In this document: positions 1 through 7,112 of the stretch, one piece after another | Numbering within the stretch: the stretch's first letter is position 1 | How the letters are laid out: each line of letters opens with the position of its first letter | Assembly: GCA_007117525.1 (NCBI GenBank) | Contig: SKGJ01000355.1 | Coordinates: 1-10,650 of the forward strand | Direction: 5' to 3' | From: Alkalimonas sp. | Lineage (GTDB): Bacteria > Pseudomonadota > Gammaproteobacteria > Enterobacterales > Alteromonadaceae | DNA length: 10,650 nt | Notes under the pieces: generated by a model | Database searches by the model: none | Seen by the model: the letters and a program-made list of their open reading frames with translations, nothing else | What the model was told of the DNA's origin: nothing | Position numbers and translations under genes: made by a program

Positions 1-213
1 ATGAAAAACTTACTAACTACTGTTGTTGCCACTTGTTTTGTCGTCGGTCTTGCCATTGCTGCCAAAGGGGCAGACACTTCCAGCGAAACCAAACTGGATG
101 CAGAGCCCCTATTGGCTTGTGCCTGGTTTCCTTTCTGCTGGGATCCAGACCTGGAAATGCATCAAAACCTGGACTCAGAATCTATAGATGCCATGGAAGA
201 TGCTGTTGCCTGA
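1..213 (+). CDS. Small acidic secreted peptide of unknown function
   Basis: I do not recognise this 70-residue product. The ATG is the first base of the window, so its ribosome binding site and any alternative upstream start cannot be judged. The N-terminus looks like a Sec signal peptide: Lys2, then a hydrophobic stretch at about residues 4-21, with a possible signal peptidase I site after Ala20 (AIA|AK). The predicted mature part is about 50 residues, rich in Asp and Glu, with very few basic residues. It carries two cysteines, Cys40 and Cys46, enclosing an aromatic loop (CAWFPFC) that could form a disulfide in the periplasm. The C-terminal 20 residues look like an acidic amphipathic helix. 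It lies 122 nt upstream of a membrane-bound winged-helix regulator on the same strand, which suggests but does not prove a functional link. It could be a secreted signal, a periplasmic partner of the regulator or a small stress peptide. Confidence 0.6.
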   Translation: MKNLLTTVVATCFVVGLAIAAKGADTSSETKLDAEPLLACAWFPFCWDPDLEMHQNLDSESIDAMEDAVA

Positions 214-298
214 GCTGCGATGTCGGTTTTCAAGCCGGTTCAGCTGTCATTGCATCACTCTGTAACAATTGCGTACCTGAAATTTTGCTGCTTTCCGT

Positions 299-304
299 TA
301 TAAT
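299..304 (+). promoter_or_regulatory. Candidate -10 box of the regulator gene
   Basis: A perfect TATAAT lies 31 nt before the TTG start of the membrane regulator. No good -35 hexamer is visible at 16-18 nt spacing; the best is the weak CTGAAA at 277-282. Transcription would begin near 310-312 and give a leader of about 25 nt. The weak -35 suggests either low basal activity or an activator. The inverted repeat at 302-332 overlaps this box. Confidence 0.5.
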
Positions 305-332
305 CCGTCCATACCCTGTGTAAGGACGGATT
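302..332. repeat. Perfect 9-bp inverted repeat over -10 box and ribosome binding site
   Basis: AATCCGTCC at 302-310 is matched exactly by GGACGGATT at 324-332, with 13 nt between. The left arm overlaps the last three bases of the TATAAT box. The right arm covers the GGA of the AAGGA ribosome binding site and ends 3 nt before the TTG start. Because transcription from that promoter should begin near 311, the left arm would not be in the RNA. A DNA operator, perhaps for autoregulation, is therefore more likely than an RNA hairpin, unless a promoter further upstream reads through from the small peptide gene. Confidence 0.5.
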
Positions 333-335
333 GCC

Positions 336-2417
336 TTGTCTAAGCTGGAACCCCTGGTTCAATTTGGTCGCTGGCGTTATCGTGCTTCGGTTGGTAAGTT
401 ATGGCCAGCTGATGCCGATGAGTCGGTGGCTGCCTTGCTTGAGCCCAGACTGCAGAAGTTGCTGAACTATTTTTTATTGCATCCGAATCAGCTGCTGACA
501 AAAAACCAGCTGATTGAAGATGTGTGGCCGGCTGGAGAGGGAACCGATGGCGCTGTGATGCGTGCCGTTGGAGCTCTGCGGAAATTGCTGCAGGATAATA
601 CACAAGCGCCTGTTTTTATTGCCACCATACCGAAAAAGGGTTATTGCTGGTTGGCTGAGCTGGAGCCACTCACCACCCCTCAGGCGGAACAGAACCGACA
701 GTTTGAACATGACAATTCAGCTCAGATCCGCAGGGTAGGCTTGCAGCGATACCCCAATCGTCAATTTATTCTGCTGGCTGTGTTGTCACTTTTGATCAGC
801 TGCGGCATCGTGGCTTATGGTTTAACCCATCTTACTCTGGGAGCAGCACAGCAAAGTTTCCACCATCTCGAACCCATTAGTGCGCTCAATGGTCGTGAGC
901 GTTTGCCGCTTTGGGACTCGAGCCAGCAACAGATGTTTTATCAGCATCAACGCAATGGCCAGTCGGAGTGGCAGTGGGTGGCACAACCCAGTCAGCAAGT
1001 GAGCCCGGTTTTTTTACCGGGAAGTTACAAGGCACTTGGGCCGGCCAGCTTCGCAGACAACAATCTGTATTTCAGTGCTCAGACTGAAGAGGGCTGTGGT
1101 ATTTTTCAGCAGGCGGTAACCCTTCCACCCTTGCCAGCCCGACAGCTGGCGGTCTGTCGGCAATGGCAGCCCAGCGGTATGACCCTGCTGGGAGAGCACT
1201 TATACTGGCTGGATACCGTGCCGGACCGGCAAGCTCAGTTCCAACTTTGGCGCGCTACCGTGCCTGTGGGGCATGCTCCTTTACAGCCTGAAGCTGTGCC
1301 GATGGAGGCCATAGCTGCCCTCGCCATACACCGATTGATTGCGCACGAGGGCAGTTTGTACTTGTTGGTGCAAGTAAGTTTTTCGCAGGCTCAACTGATT
1401 CGAATGCACTCTGGCGAAAAAGACTGGCAGTTGATGAAGCAGTATCCGCAAGTTGTTATTGAACTGGCCGAAAGCCGCAAAGGGCTTTGGCTTAGTCAAT
1501 CACAACAGCCTTATCAGCCGTTTACACCCATGGGCAATAACGCTGCCAGCCTTGGACCATTGTCGGTGGGGTTACGGGATCTGATTTTCATCGGTCCAGC
1601 CGAGCCTGTTGCAGTCTCAGGTGCGAAGCCAATCGATGATCTTTGGTTTGCAACCAAAGCGGCTGATGGCTTGGGTTGGCAGCATTGGTATCCGTCGAAT
1701 CGGACCGAGCGGTTGGCGGCAGTCTCTGGTACACAGGTTGCTTTTGTCTCAAACCGCTCCGGTAACGAGCAAATCTGGCTGGCACAGCGTGGCCATTTGC
1801 AGCAAGTGACATCGTTAGCTGGTCACCAACAAATTCAGCAATTGCTCTGGTTCCGGCAGCACTTGTTGGCGGTCATCAATCGAAAAGTGTTTCAGTTGAA
1901 TACCGAAACAGGGCAATTGCAAGCGTTGTTGCCTCCGGAAGTGGAGCCCAGTCAGCTGGAGGTGTGCCGTCAGCAGCTGTATTGGACGCAGTTTGATGGC
2001 AAAGCGGGCTGGCAGCTCTATCGGATGGCAGCGAATCGGGCCGAGTTGGTGTTGGACGATGTGCTGGATGTTCGTTGTGCGCCAGATGGTTTGGTGATTC
2101 GGCGTGATCGGGTTGCGGGTCTGCAGTTGTGGCGTCAGGATGGTCGTTTTTTGTCTCTCTCCTTGCCGGGGTTTTCGGTCCCTGCTGTGGAACGCCATCA
2201 GTGGCTGACCAACGACCTGGGCATTGCCTGGCTGGATACGGCAGTGGGTACCTTGAGCTTTATGAGCTGGCAAGATGCGTACCAGCAGTTTGAGCTGCCG
2301 GCTGGCCAGGCACCAACAGCGATCTACAGTGATCGCAGTGGCAGCCAGTGGTTGTTGCAACAAAGCCGGCAACAGGACAGTGACGTTGTTCGCCTGTTGC
2401 CGGATAGGACGCCTTAA
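336..2417 (+). CDS. CadC/ToxR-like membrane winged-helix transcriptional regulator
   Basis: This 693-residue protein starts with an OmpR/PhoB-type winged-helix DNA-binding domain at about residues 5-106. It includes the recognition-helix region ([15 protein letters not shown], 71-85) and the typical closing wing IPKKGYCW (98-105). A linker leads to one transmembrane helix at about 144-163, and the remaining roughly 530 residues should be periplasmic. That part has beta-rich repeats, including a TolB/PD40-like motif ([15 protein letters not shown], about residues 467-481), which suggests a beta-propeller sensor. It is a one-component regulator like CadC but clearly longer than E. coli CadC (512 residues). 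The start is TTG at 336, supported by AAGGA at 322-326 with 9-nt spacing and by the domain beginning right after it. The gene is convergent with hemL and their ends overlap by 4 nt. The signal and target genes are unknown; the adjacent small secreted peptide is one candidate. The class is secure, the propeller assignment moderate. Confidence 0.9.
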   Translation: MSKLEPLVQFGRWRYRASVGKLWPADADESVAALLEPRLQKLLNYFLLHPNQLLTKNQLIEDVWPAGEGTDGAVMRAVGALRKLLQDNTQAPVFIATIPKKGYCWLAELEPLTTPQAEQNRQFEHDNSAQIRRVGLQRYPNRQFILLAVLSLLISCGIVAYGLTHLTLGAAQQSFHHLEPISALNGRERLPLWDSSQQQMFYQHQRNGQSEWQWVAQPSQQVSPVFLPGSYKALGPASFADNNLYFSAQTEEGCGIFQQAVTLPPLPARQLAVCRQWQPSGMTLLGEHLYWLDTVPDRQAQFQLWRATVPVGHAPLQPEAVPMEAIAALAIHRLIAHEGSLYLLVQVSFSQAQLIRMHSGEKDWQLMKQYPQVVIELAESRKGLWLSQSQQPYQPFTPMGNNAASLGPLSVGLRDLIFIGPAEPVAVSGAKPIDDLWFATKAADGLGWQHWYPSNRTERLAAVSGTQVAFVSNRSGNEQIWLAQRGHLQQVTSLAGHQQIQQLLWFRQHLLAVINRKVFQLNTETGQLQALLPPEVEPSQLEVCRQQLYWTQFDGKAGWQLYRMAANRAELVLDDVLDVRCAPDGLVIRRDRVAGLQLWRQDGRFLSLSLPGFSVPAVERHQWLTNDLGIAWLDTAVGTLSFMSWQDAYQQFELPAGQAPTAIYSDRSGSQWLLQQSRQQDSDVVRLLPDRTP

Positions 2418-3703
2418 CCGGTGGCCAGCTGAGCGAAACTGCGATCGGCGGCGGCGATGGTTGCTGCCAGATCAGCTTCACTGTGCGCCAGTGACAAAAA
2501 GCCTGCTTCATACGCCGATGGTGCCAGATAGATGCCTTCTTGCAGCATCAGATGGAAAAAGCGCTTAAAGGCCTCAATGTCGCACTGAGTGGCTTGGGCA
2601 AAATTAGTGATGGCTTGCTCTTTGGTAAAAAACAGACCAAACATACCGCCGACCTGAGTGGTCGCCAATGGGATGCCGTGTTTGTCGGCAGCGGCCTTGA
2701 TACCGGCGATCAGCTGGCTGGTTTTCTCTGTCAGGGCTTCATAGACCCCAGGCTGGCGGATGGCATTCAGCGCTGCCAAACCAGCGGCCATGGCCAGCGG
2801 GTTGCCGGATAAGGTGCCCGCCTGATAGACCGGCCCGGTGGGCGCAATGTGTTGCATAATGGCGCGCTTGCCGCCAAAGGCCCCTACTGGCATACCGCCA
2901 CCGATGATTTTACCTAAGGTTGTTAAATCCGGTTGCACGCCATACACCGCCTGAGCTCCGCCTAATGCAACCCGAAAGCCCGTCATGACTTCATCAAAAA
3001 TCAGCATACTGCCGTATTGATCACAGAGCGCTCTTAGCCCTTTTAAGAAACCTGGTGCTGGTGGAATGCAGTTCATATTGCCGGCGACTGGCTCCACAAT
3101 AATGCAGGCGATGTCGTCGCCTTGTTCCGCAAAGATGGCTTCGAGCTGAGTCAGGTTGTTAAATTCCGCCGTTAGCGTGTACTTGGCAAAGTCAGCCGGT
3201 ACGCCCGGTGAGTTGGGTACGCCCAGCGTCAGGGCACCAGAGCCTGCTTTGACCAGCAGGGAGTCGGCGTGGCCATGGTAGCAGCCTTCAAATTTTAAAA
3301 TGGTATTGCGGCCGGTATAGCCGCGGGCCAGCCGGATGGCGCTCATGGTGGCTTCGGTACCGGAGCTGACGAAGCGCACCATCTCCATGCTGGGCACTAA
3401 CTGACTGACCAGCTCGGCCATGTCAACTTCCGCTGGGCAGGGCGCACCGAAGCTTAAACCATTTTCTGCGGCTTGCTGAACTGCCTGGCGAATGGCTGGA
3501 TGATTATGCCCCAGCAGCATCGGGCCCCAGGAACCAATGTAATCGATATAGCGCTTGCCATCGACATCAAAAATATAAGGACCGTCGGCTTTTTCAATAA
3601 AAACCGGGGTGCCGCCAACACTTTTAAAAGCCCGTACTGGTGAGTTGACACCACCGGGAATGGTGTGTTGGGCGCGTTCGAAAAGTTGCACTGATTTGTT
3701 CAT
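2414..3703 (-). CDS. hemL: Glutamate-1-semialdehyde 2,1-aminomutase
   Basis: HemL is a cytoplasmic PLP enzyme that converts glutamate-1-semialdehyde to 5-aminolevulinate, the C5-pathway entry to heme and other tetrapyrroles. The 429-residue length fits the family (E. coli 426). Visible signatures are the N-terminal [27 protein letters not shown] opening (residues 4-26), [15 protein letters not shown] (113-127) for cofactor phosphate binding, the FDEVMTGFR segment (236-244) with the PLP-pyridine aspartate, and [16 protein letters not shown] (263-278), where Lys265 is the Schiff-base lysine. The ATG at 3703 is preferred over an in-frame ATG at 3763 because it has AAGGAA at 3714-3709 with 5-nt spacing and because the longer version would overlap pyrB. 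It begins 16 nt after the pyrB stop, so the two genes are probably cotranscribed. No break or missing catalytic residue is seen. Confidence 0.97.
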   Translation of the reverse strand: MNKSVQLFERAQHTIPGGVNSPVRAFKSVGGTPVFIEKADGPYIFDVDGKRYIDYIGSWGPMLLGHNHPAIRQAVQQAAENGLSFGAPCPAEVDMAELVSQLVPSMEMVRFVSSGTEATMSAIRLARGYTGRNTILKFEGCYHGHADSLLVKAGSGALTLGVPNSPGVPADFAKYTLTAEFNNLTQLEAIFAEQGDDIACIIVEPVAGNMNCIPPAPGFLKGLRALCDQYGSMLIFDEVMTGFRVALGGAQAVYGVQPDLTTLGKIIGGGMPVGAFGGKRAIMQHIAPTGPVYQAGTLSGNPLAMAAGLAALNAIRQPGVYEALTEKTSQLIAGIKAAADKHGIPLATTQVGGMFGLFFTKEQAITNFAQATQCDIEAFKRFFHLMLQEGIYLAPSAYEAGFLSLAHSEADLAATIAAADRSFAQLATG

Positions 3704-3719
3704 ACGGGTTCCTTGCAGA

Positions 3720-4742
3720 TTAAAGCGGAGAAAGGGAGGACTTGTTGCTGTACCAGGGCACATCGCACTCGTATCGGGTTACCAGGTGCTCAACACCAAG
3801 CGTCAGGGCGAACAGCGCCATCCGGATCACCACGCCATTGTCGGCCTGGCGGAAAATCGCCAGATTCGGATTCAGGTTCAGGTCGTTGTCGAGTTCGTTG
3901 GCATCCAACCGTGAGTCGCGTGGTAGTGGATGCATAATGACGGTGTTGGATTTGCAATGCTTGGTGTAAATATCCTGATTGAGCCGGAACTTGCCGCGAT
4001 ACAGGTTGGCTTCGTCTTTGCTGGCAAAGCGCTCTTCCTGCACCCGGGTTTGGTAGACAATATCGGCGGCCAGTTTGCCTTCCAGTGCATCGCTGAACTC
4101 AATGCTGTGGCCGGCGTTTTCGATGGCACTGACCACGCTATCTGGCATCGCCAGCTCGGTTGGAGAAATCAGGGTAAAACGAATGTTTTTGTACAGGCAC
4201 AGCAATTTTGCCAGTGAGTGCACGGTGCGGCCAAATTTTAAATCGCCAACCATGGCGATGTGCATGCCATCAATGCTTTGGCCGCTGGCTGCCAGCTCTT
4301 TTTCAATGGTAAAAAGGTCGAGCAGCGCTTGAGTTGGGTGTTCATTGGCGCCATCGCCCCCATTTAACACCGGCACCCGACTGCCTTCAGCAAATTCAGC
4401 CACTGAGCCAGAATGGGGGTGGCGCATCGCAATCACATCGCTGTAGCTGCTGAGCACCCGGGCGGTATCGAACAACGACTCGCCTTTGGCCAGAGCGGAG
4501 CTTTCCATGCCGGTGGTTTCTCGTACTTCGCCTCCCAACAGGTTAAAGGCGCAGCCAAAACTAACCCGGGTCCGGGTACTGGGCTCAAAGAATAGATTGC
4601 CCAAAATGGCGCCATCCAGCACCTTGGTGCGCTTTTGCCTGCTGGCATAAGGCTCCATGCTGCGGGCCACCTGAAATACCTGCGCAATGCGCTCGCGATC
4701 AAACTGATTGACGGAAAGAATATGCTGGCCTGTAAAGCTCAT
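3720..4742 (-). CDS. pyrB: Aspartate carbamoyltransferase, long single-chain type
   Basis: PyrB joins carbamoyl phosphate and aspartate to N-carbamoylaspartate, the first committed step of pyrimidine synthesis, in the cytoplasm. The carbamoyl-phosphate motif FFEPSTRTR lies at residues 51-59, followed by KGES (86-89), MRHP (106-109), HPTQALLDL (135-143), [12 protein letters not shown] (165-176), the aspartate-loop QTRVQEER (231-238) and HPLPR (271-275). The product is 340 residues, longer than the 311-residue E. coli catalytic chain and with an extra C-terminal tail; I recall Shewanella-type enzymes of similar size. No pyrI regulatory chain follows; hemL does, 16 nt downstream. The frame is open back to an ATG at 4892, but the extra 50 residues are Pro/Ser/Thr/His-rich, unlike the family. 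The ATG at 4742 gives the expected start ([14 protein letters not shown]) although its ribosome binding site is weak. Confidence 0.95.
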   Translation of the reverse strand: MSFTGQHILSVNQFDRERIAQVFQVARSMEPYASRQKRTKVLDGAILGNLFFEPSTRTRVSFGCAFNLLGGEVRETTGMESSALAKGESLFDTARVLSSYSDVIAMRHPHSGSVAEFAEGSRVPVLNGGDGANEHPTQALLDLFTIEKELAASGQSIDGMHIAMVGDLKFGRTVHSLAKLLCLYKNIRFTLISPTELAMPDSVVSAIENAGHSIEFSDALEGKLAADIVYQTRVQEERFASKDEANLYRGKFRLNQDIYTKHCKSNTVIMHPLPRDSRLDANELDNDLNLNPNLAIFRQADNGVVIRMALFALTLGVEHLVTRYECDVPWYSNKSSLSPL

Positions 4743-4817
4743 ACGCTGGTGCCTGTGATCTGAGGTGTGGCTGGGAGACGGCACCGGGGTTGCCGGGCAG
4801 TCCGTGTCTGGCTGGTC

Positions 4818-4833
4818 ATTATACGCTATAGCG
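4818..4833 (-). promoter_or_regulatory. Candidate pyrB promoter: TATAAT with adjacent 10-bp palindrome
   Basis: On the minus strand a perfect TATAAT runs from 4823 to 4818, 75 nt before the pyrB ATG. Immediately upstream (4833-4824) is the perfect 10-bp palindrome CGCTATAGCG, placed where an operator in the -10/-35 spacer would be. No good -35 hexamer is visible (CGCCTT at 17-nt spacing). Predicted transcription begins near 4811. A second minus-strand -10-like box, TATACT, lies at 4898-4893. Confidence 0.4.
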
Positions 4834-4892
4834 CAGGGGAAAGGCGAATGCTGTTCAGCCCTCGTTGTTTGAGTTTTCGCTGCTTTACTCAT

Positions 4893-4951
4893 AGTATAGA
4901 ATCAGGTTAGGTACTACTTTTAGTATTAATTTCAGCGAGTAATGGCCCTTT
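4893..4951. promoter_or_regulatory. AT-rich divergent promoter region between pyrB and pump operon
   Basis: This is the most AT-rich stretch between the divergent pyrB-hemL and pump units. Toward pyrB it offers TATACT at 4898-4893. Toward the pump operon it offers TATAGA at 4895-4900 and TATTAA at 4924-4929. None has a convincing -35 partner, so the exact start points are uncertain; the location is argued mainly from gene orientation. No terminator-like or riboswitch-like structure is seen. Confidence 0.3.
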
Positions 4952-5098
4952 ATGAGCACTATCCAAAGTGGCATCAACAGCACTGTCGAACAAGGTCTTC
5001 AATACCAGCTGGGTCGGTTCGCCGCTTTGAACTGGTTGTGGTGGCAGGGCGCGCAGCTCTGTGGTAGCGGGCAGGAGCAGCCACCCCATGCTGCTTGA
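4952..5098 (+). CDS. Possible 48-residue Trp-rich small protein before the pump operon
   Basis: An ATG-to-TGA frame of 48 codons lies in the leader of the pump operon and ends 11 nt inside the first pump gene. Its second half has a tryptophan cluster (Trp28, Trp30, Trp31) in a short hydrophobic patch and ends in a Gln/Pro-rich tail. The ribosome binding site of the first pump gene (AGGAG at 5073-5077) lies inside this frame, so translation through it could couple to that gene. Against it, the start has no clear Shine-Dalgarno sequence, no known family is recognised, and another frame (ATG 4942 to TAG 5067, 41 codons) is also open here. It may be a leader peptide, a small subunit or simply chance. 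Confidence 0.3.
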   Translation: MSTIQSGINSTVEQGLQYQLGRFAALNWLWWQGAQLCGSGQEQPPHAA

Positions 5099-5699
5099 AT
5101 GGGCTGTGCCAACCTTGCTTGGCGTTTTGCTGCTGCTGGCCGCTTTGGTCTCGGCTTTGATGCATCCGCTGCTGTGGTCTATCCGTGGCTACATCGGCTT
5201 TAGCCTGTTGTTGGCACTGGCCTGGGCCTGGTTGGGAGCTGTCGGGTTGGCGCTGGCCGAAGCGGTGATTGGGGCTGTTCTGACGGGAGCTCTGCTGATG
5301 CTGGCTCTATCCCGTCAAGTTGCCGTGGCACCGGCTTCGGTCAATCGTCTAAGCGGGCCAACCAGAGTGCTGCTGCTTGCTGGCTGCCTGCTGCTGAGCG
5401 CTGTGTTGGCATGGACTTTATGGCAAGGTCCAAAGCCGCACCTGTTCAGCCTTTGGCTGGCGCTGGTTTGGGGACTTTCCTGCTTCACTTTGGTGAATGG
5501 GCCAGAGCTGTTGCGGCGTGTGATTGCCCTGAACCTAATGGGGGCGGCGGTTTTTTCCGTGCTGGTGTTAGCGGCCAGTCAGGTGGATGCGATCGACAGC
5601 CGGCTCTATGGGTTGGTATTGATGGCGATGGTGATTGCCCTGGGGGCGACCGCATTGGCGCTGTGGCTGATCCACCGTCTTCAGGCGGAGTCCTTGTGA
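5088..5699 (+). CDS. Fused DUF4040 (MbhD/NuoJ-like) and MnhC/NuoK-like membrane subunit
   Basis: This 203-residue integral membrane protein seems to join two small subunits that are usually separate in Mrp antiporters and Mbh hydrogenases. Residues about 1-80 resemble the DUF4040 domain (MbhD, and the MrpA C-terminal region): helices at about 5-25, 30-50 and 52-74, with the conserved LGAVGLALAEAVIGAVLTGA segment (49-68) carrying Glu58. Residues about 120-200 resemble MnhC/NuoK: NGPELLRRVIALNLMGAAV (137-155), then a loop Asp and final helix (DSRLYGLVLMAMVIALGATAL, from 170), where the usual DPLPQALVLTAIVI has lost its Pro-Gln. A further helix at about 92-111 links the two. In complex I terms this is NuoJ plus NuoK, the hinge carrying the proton-coupling glutamates. 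The ATG at 5088 has AGGAG at 5073-5077; an in-frame GTG at 5061 would add nine polar residues. Its TGA overlaps the next start (GTGA). Confidence 0.75.
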   Translation: MLLEWAVPTLLGVLLLLAALVSALMHPLLWSIRGYIGFSLLLALAWAWLGAVGLALAEAVIGAVLTGALLMLALSRQVAVAPASVNRLSGPTRVLLLAGCLLLSAVLAWTLWQGPKPHLFSLWLALVWGLSCFTLVNGPELLRRVIALNLMGAAVFSVLVLAASQVDAIDSRLYGLVLMAMVIALGATALALWLIHRLQAESL

Positions 5700-7111
5700 G
5701 TCTGGTGCTGGTGGCTTTGGCATTGCCGCTGCTGGCTGCTGTGCTGGCTTTGTGCTGGCGCCGTCAAGCCGCCAGGCTGGTTTGGCTGGCGGCCTTGCTA
5801 AACCTGCCGCTGCTGGCTGTGGCCTTGTGGCAGGTGGTCACCTCAGGCTCACAGCCGTTGCTGCTTAGCAGCACAGAAACCGAGCTGCTGCATTGGCAAC
5901 TAACACCATTAACGGCTTTGCTGATGCTGCTGGTAGCAAGCATTCATTTTCTGGTCGCCAGTTACAGCCTCAGTCAATGGCGGTTTGCCGGCTTGTCCCT
6001 TTACTTTTGGCCACTGGCTGCGCTGGTGCAGAGTCTGTTTTTTGTGTTGTTGCTGTCGGCAGATCTCTTGTTTTGGTACCTGAGTATGGAACTGCTGGGG
6101 CTGGTGGCAGTTGCACTGGTGTTGCTGGCCGGGAAAAAAGCATGGCAGGCGGCGCTGCGCTATTTGTTGTTGTCTTTGGCCGGCTCGCTCAGTTTCTTAT
6201 TGGGCGTTGCACTACTTTACAGCCAGTACGGCAGCTTCGCATTGAGTGAGCTGACGCTGGGTATTGCAGCGTCCTCTGCCGATCCCCGGCTGGCACTTTG
6301 GCTGATGACCCTAGGTTTGATGCTCAAAGCCGCGCTCTGGCCCCTGCACTGGTGGCTGCCTGCGGCACACCTGGTCGCACCGGCCGCCGTCAGTGCTTTG
6401 CATGCGGGCTTGATCATCAAAGCCCCGCTTTTTCTGCTCTGGATGCTCTGGAGCCAACTGGCGACGCCAGCCATCGCTGAGGTTGGCAGTGTCTGGTTTT
6501 TGCTTACCGGCAGCCTGGCCTTGCTGGCGGGGGGCTGGTCGGCATTGCGCGCGCCTTTACCCAAGCTGATGATCGCCCATTCGACGGTCGCTCAGCTGGG
6601 TTATGGTTTATTGGCTTTAGGGCTGATGCTGTCACTGGCCGAACCGTCACTGGAACAGGCTTTTTGGCTCTTTATCATGGCGCATGGGCTGGCAAAAGCT
6701 GCAGCCTTCCTCGCCATTGGCGAAATGCAATTGCGCTTGGGCGGCAAGCGGCTGACGACCTTTCGTGGTGCCAGTCAAACCATGCCGCTGGCGATGTTTG
6801 CCCTGGCGGTCGCCGGTGGCAGCTTGATTGGTTTGCCACCCAGTGGCGGCTTTCTGGCCAAATGGCAATTGCTGGTGCCGCTGTGGCAGCAGAGCCAGTA
6901 CTGGCCTGTGCTGCTGGTGATCCTGCTCGGCACGCTGCTATCGGCCGGTTATGTGTTTCGTTTGGTGGTGCTGGCGTTTTACCGGGCACGGCCTCGTCCG
7001 GCCGGTTTTAAAGCACCTGTATTGCCGCAATGGCTGGCGCTAATGCCTGCCTTGCTGGTGTGGGGCCTGGCGTTGTTCAGCCTTCCTTTACTGCATTGGC
7101 TCGGAGGCTAG
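5696..7111 (+). CDS. Antiporter-like proton-conducting subunit 1 (NuoN/NuoM/MrpD family)
   Basis: This 471-residue protein with about 14 predicted helices belongs to the proton-conducting transporter family shared by complex I (NuoL/M/N), Mrp antiporters and Mbh/Hyf hydrogenases. The full channel signature is present: Glu132 in helix 5 (YLSMELLGL), Lys211 in helix 7 (LGLMLKAALWPLHWWLP), His236 and Lys242 around the broken helix 8 (VSALHAGLIIKAP), LPKLMIAHSTVAQLGY (288-303), His330 and Lys334 in helix 10 (AHGLAKAAAF), and Lys389 in broken helix 12 (GLPPSGGFLAKW). The start is GTG at 5696, overlapping the previous stop as GTGA, with GGAG at 5687-5690. The frame is open upstream to 5411 but that part only shadows the previous gene. 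The next gene starts 1 nt after its stop. It probably carries H+ or Na+/K+ across the cytoplasmic membrane; which ion cannot be read from sequence. Confidence 0.92.
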   Translation: MSLVLVALALPLLAAVLALCWRRQAARLVWLAALLNLPLLAVALWQVVTSGSQPLLLSSTETELLHWQLTPLTALLMLLVASIHFLVASYSLSQWRFAGLSLYFWPLAALVQSLFFVLLLSADLLFWYLSMELLGLVAVALVLLAGKKAWQAALRYLLLSLAGSLSFLLGVALLYSQYGSFALSELTLGIAASSADPRLALWLMTLGLMLKAALWPLHWWLPAAHLVAPAAVSALHAGLIIKAPLFLLWMLWSQLATPAIAEVGSVWFLLTGSLALLAGGWSALRAPLPKLMIAHSTVAQLGYGLLALGLMLSLAEPSLEQAFWLFIMAHGLAKAAAFLAIGEMQLRLGGKRLTTFRGASQTMPLAMFALAVAGGSLIGLPPSGGFLAKWQLLVPLWQQSQYWPVLLVILLGTLLSAGYVFRLVVLAFYRARPRPAGFKAPVLPQWLALMPALLVWGLALFSLPLLHWLGG

Positions 7112-7112
7112 C

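Noticed and set aside
211..247. Possible terminator after the small peptide gene
   Set aside because: Only a 5-bp pairing (AGCTG/CAGCT) with a long loop and no T-tract; too weak to call.
1815..2372. 185-codon open frame on the minus strand
   Set aside because: It lies wholly inside the well-supported membrane regulator, has no ribosome binding site, and its His/Arg/Gln/Pro-rich product looks like an antisense shadow.
3704..3763. 20-residue N-terminal extension of hemL
   Set aside because: It would overlap the end of pyrB and does not match the family; the ATG at 3703 has AAGGAA in place.
4784..4800. Short hairpin in the pyrB leader as an attenuator
   Set aside because: The pairing is only CGGCA with TGCCG, and no U-run follows, so there is no support for intrinsic attenuation.
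4942..5067. 41-codon frame in the pump leader
   Set aside because: It has no ribosome binding site, its product looks random, and it competes with the slightly better 4952-5098 frame.
5411..5695. N-terminal extension of the first antiporter-like subunit
   Set aside because: It overlaps the fused J/K-like gene in another frame, is not membrane-like, and the GTG at 5696 has a good ribosome binding site and GTGA coupling.
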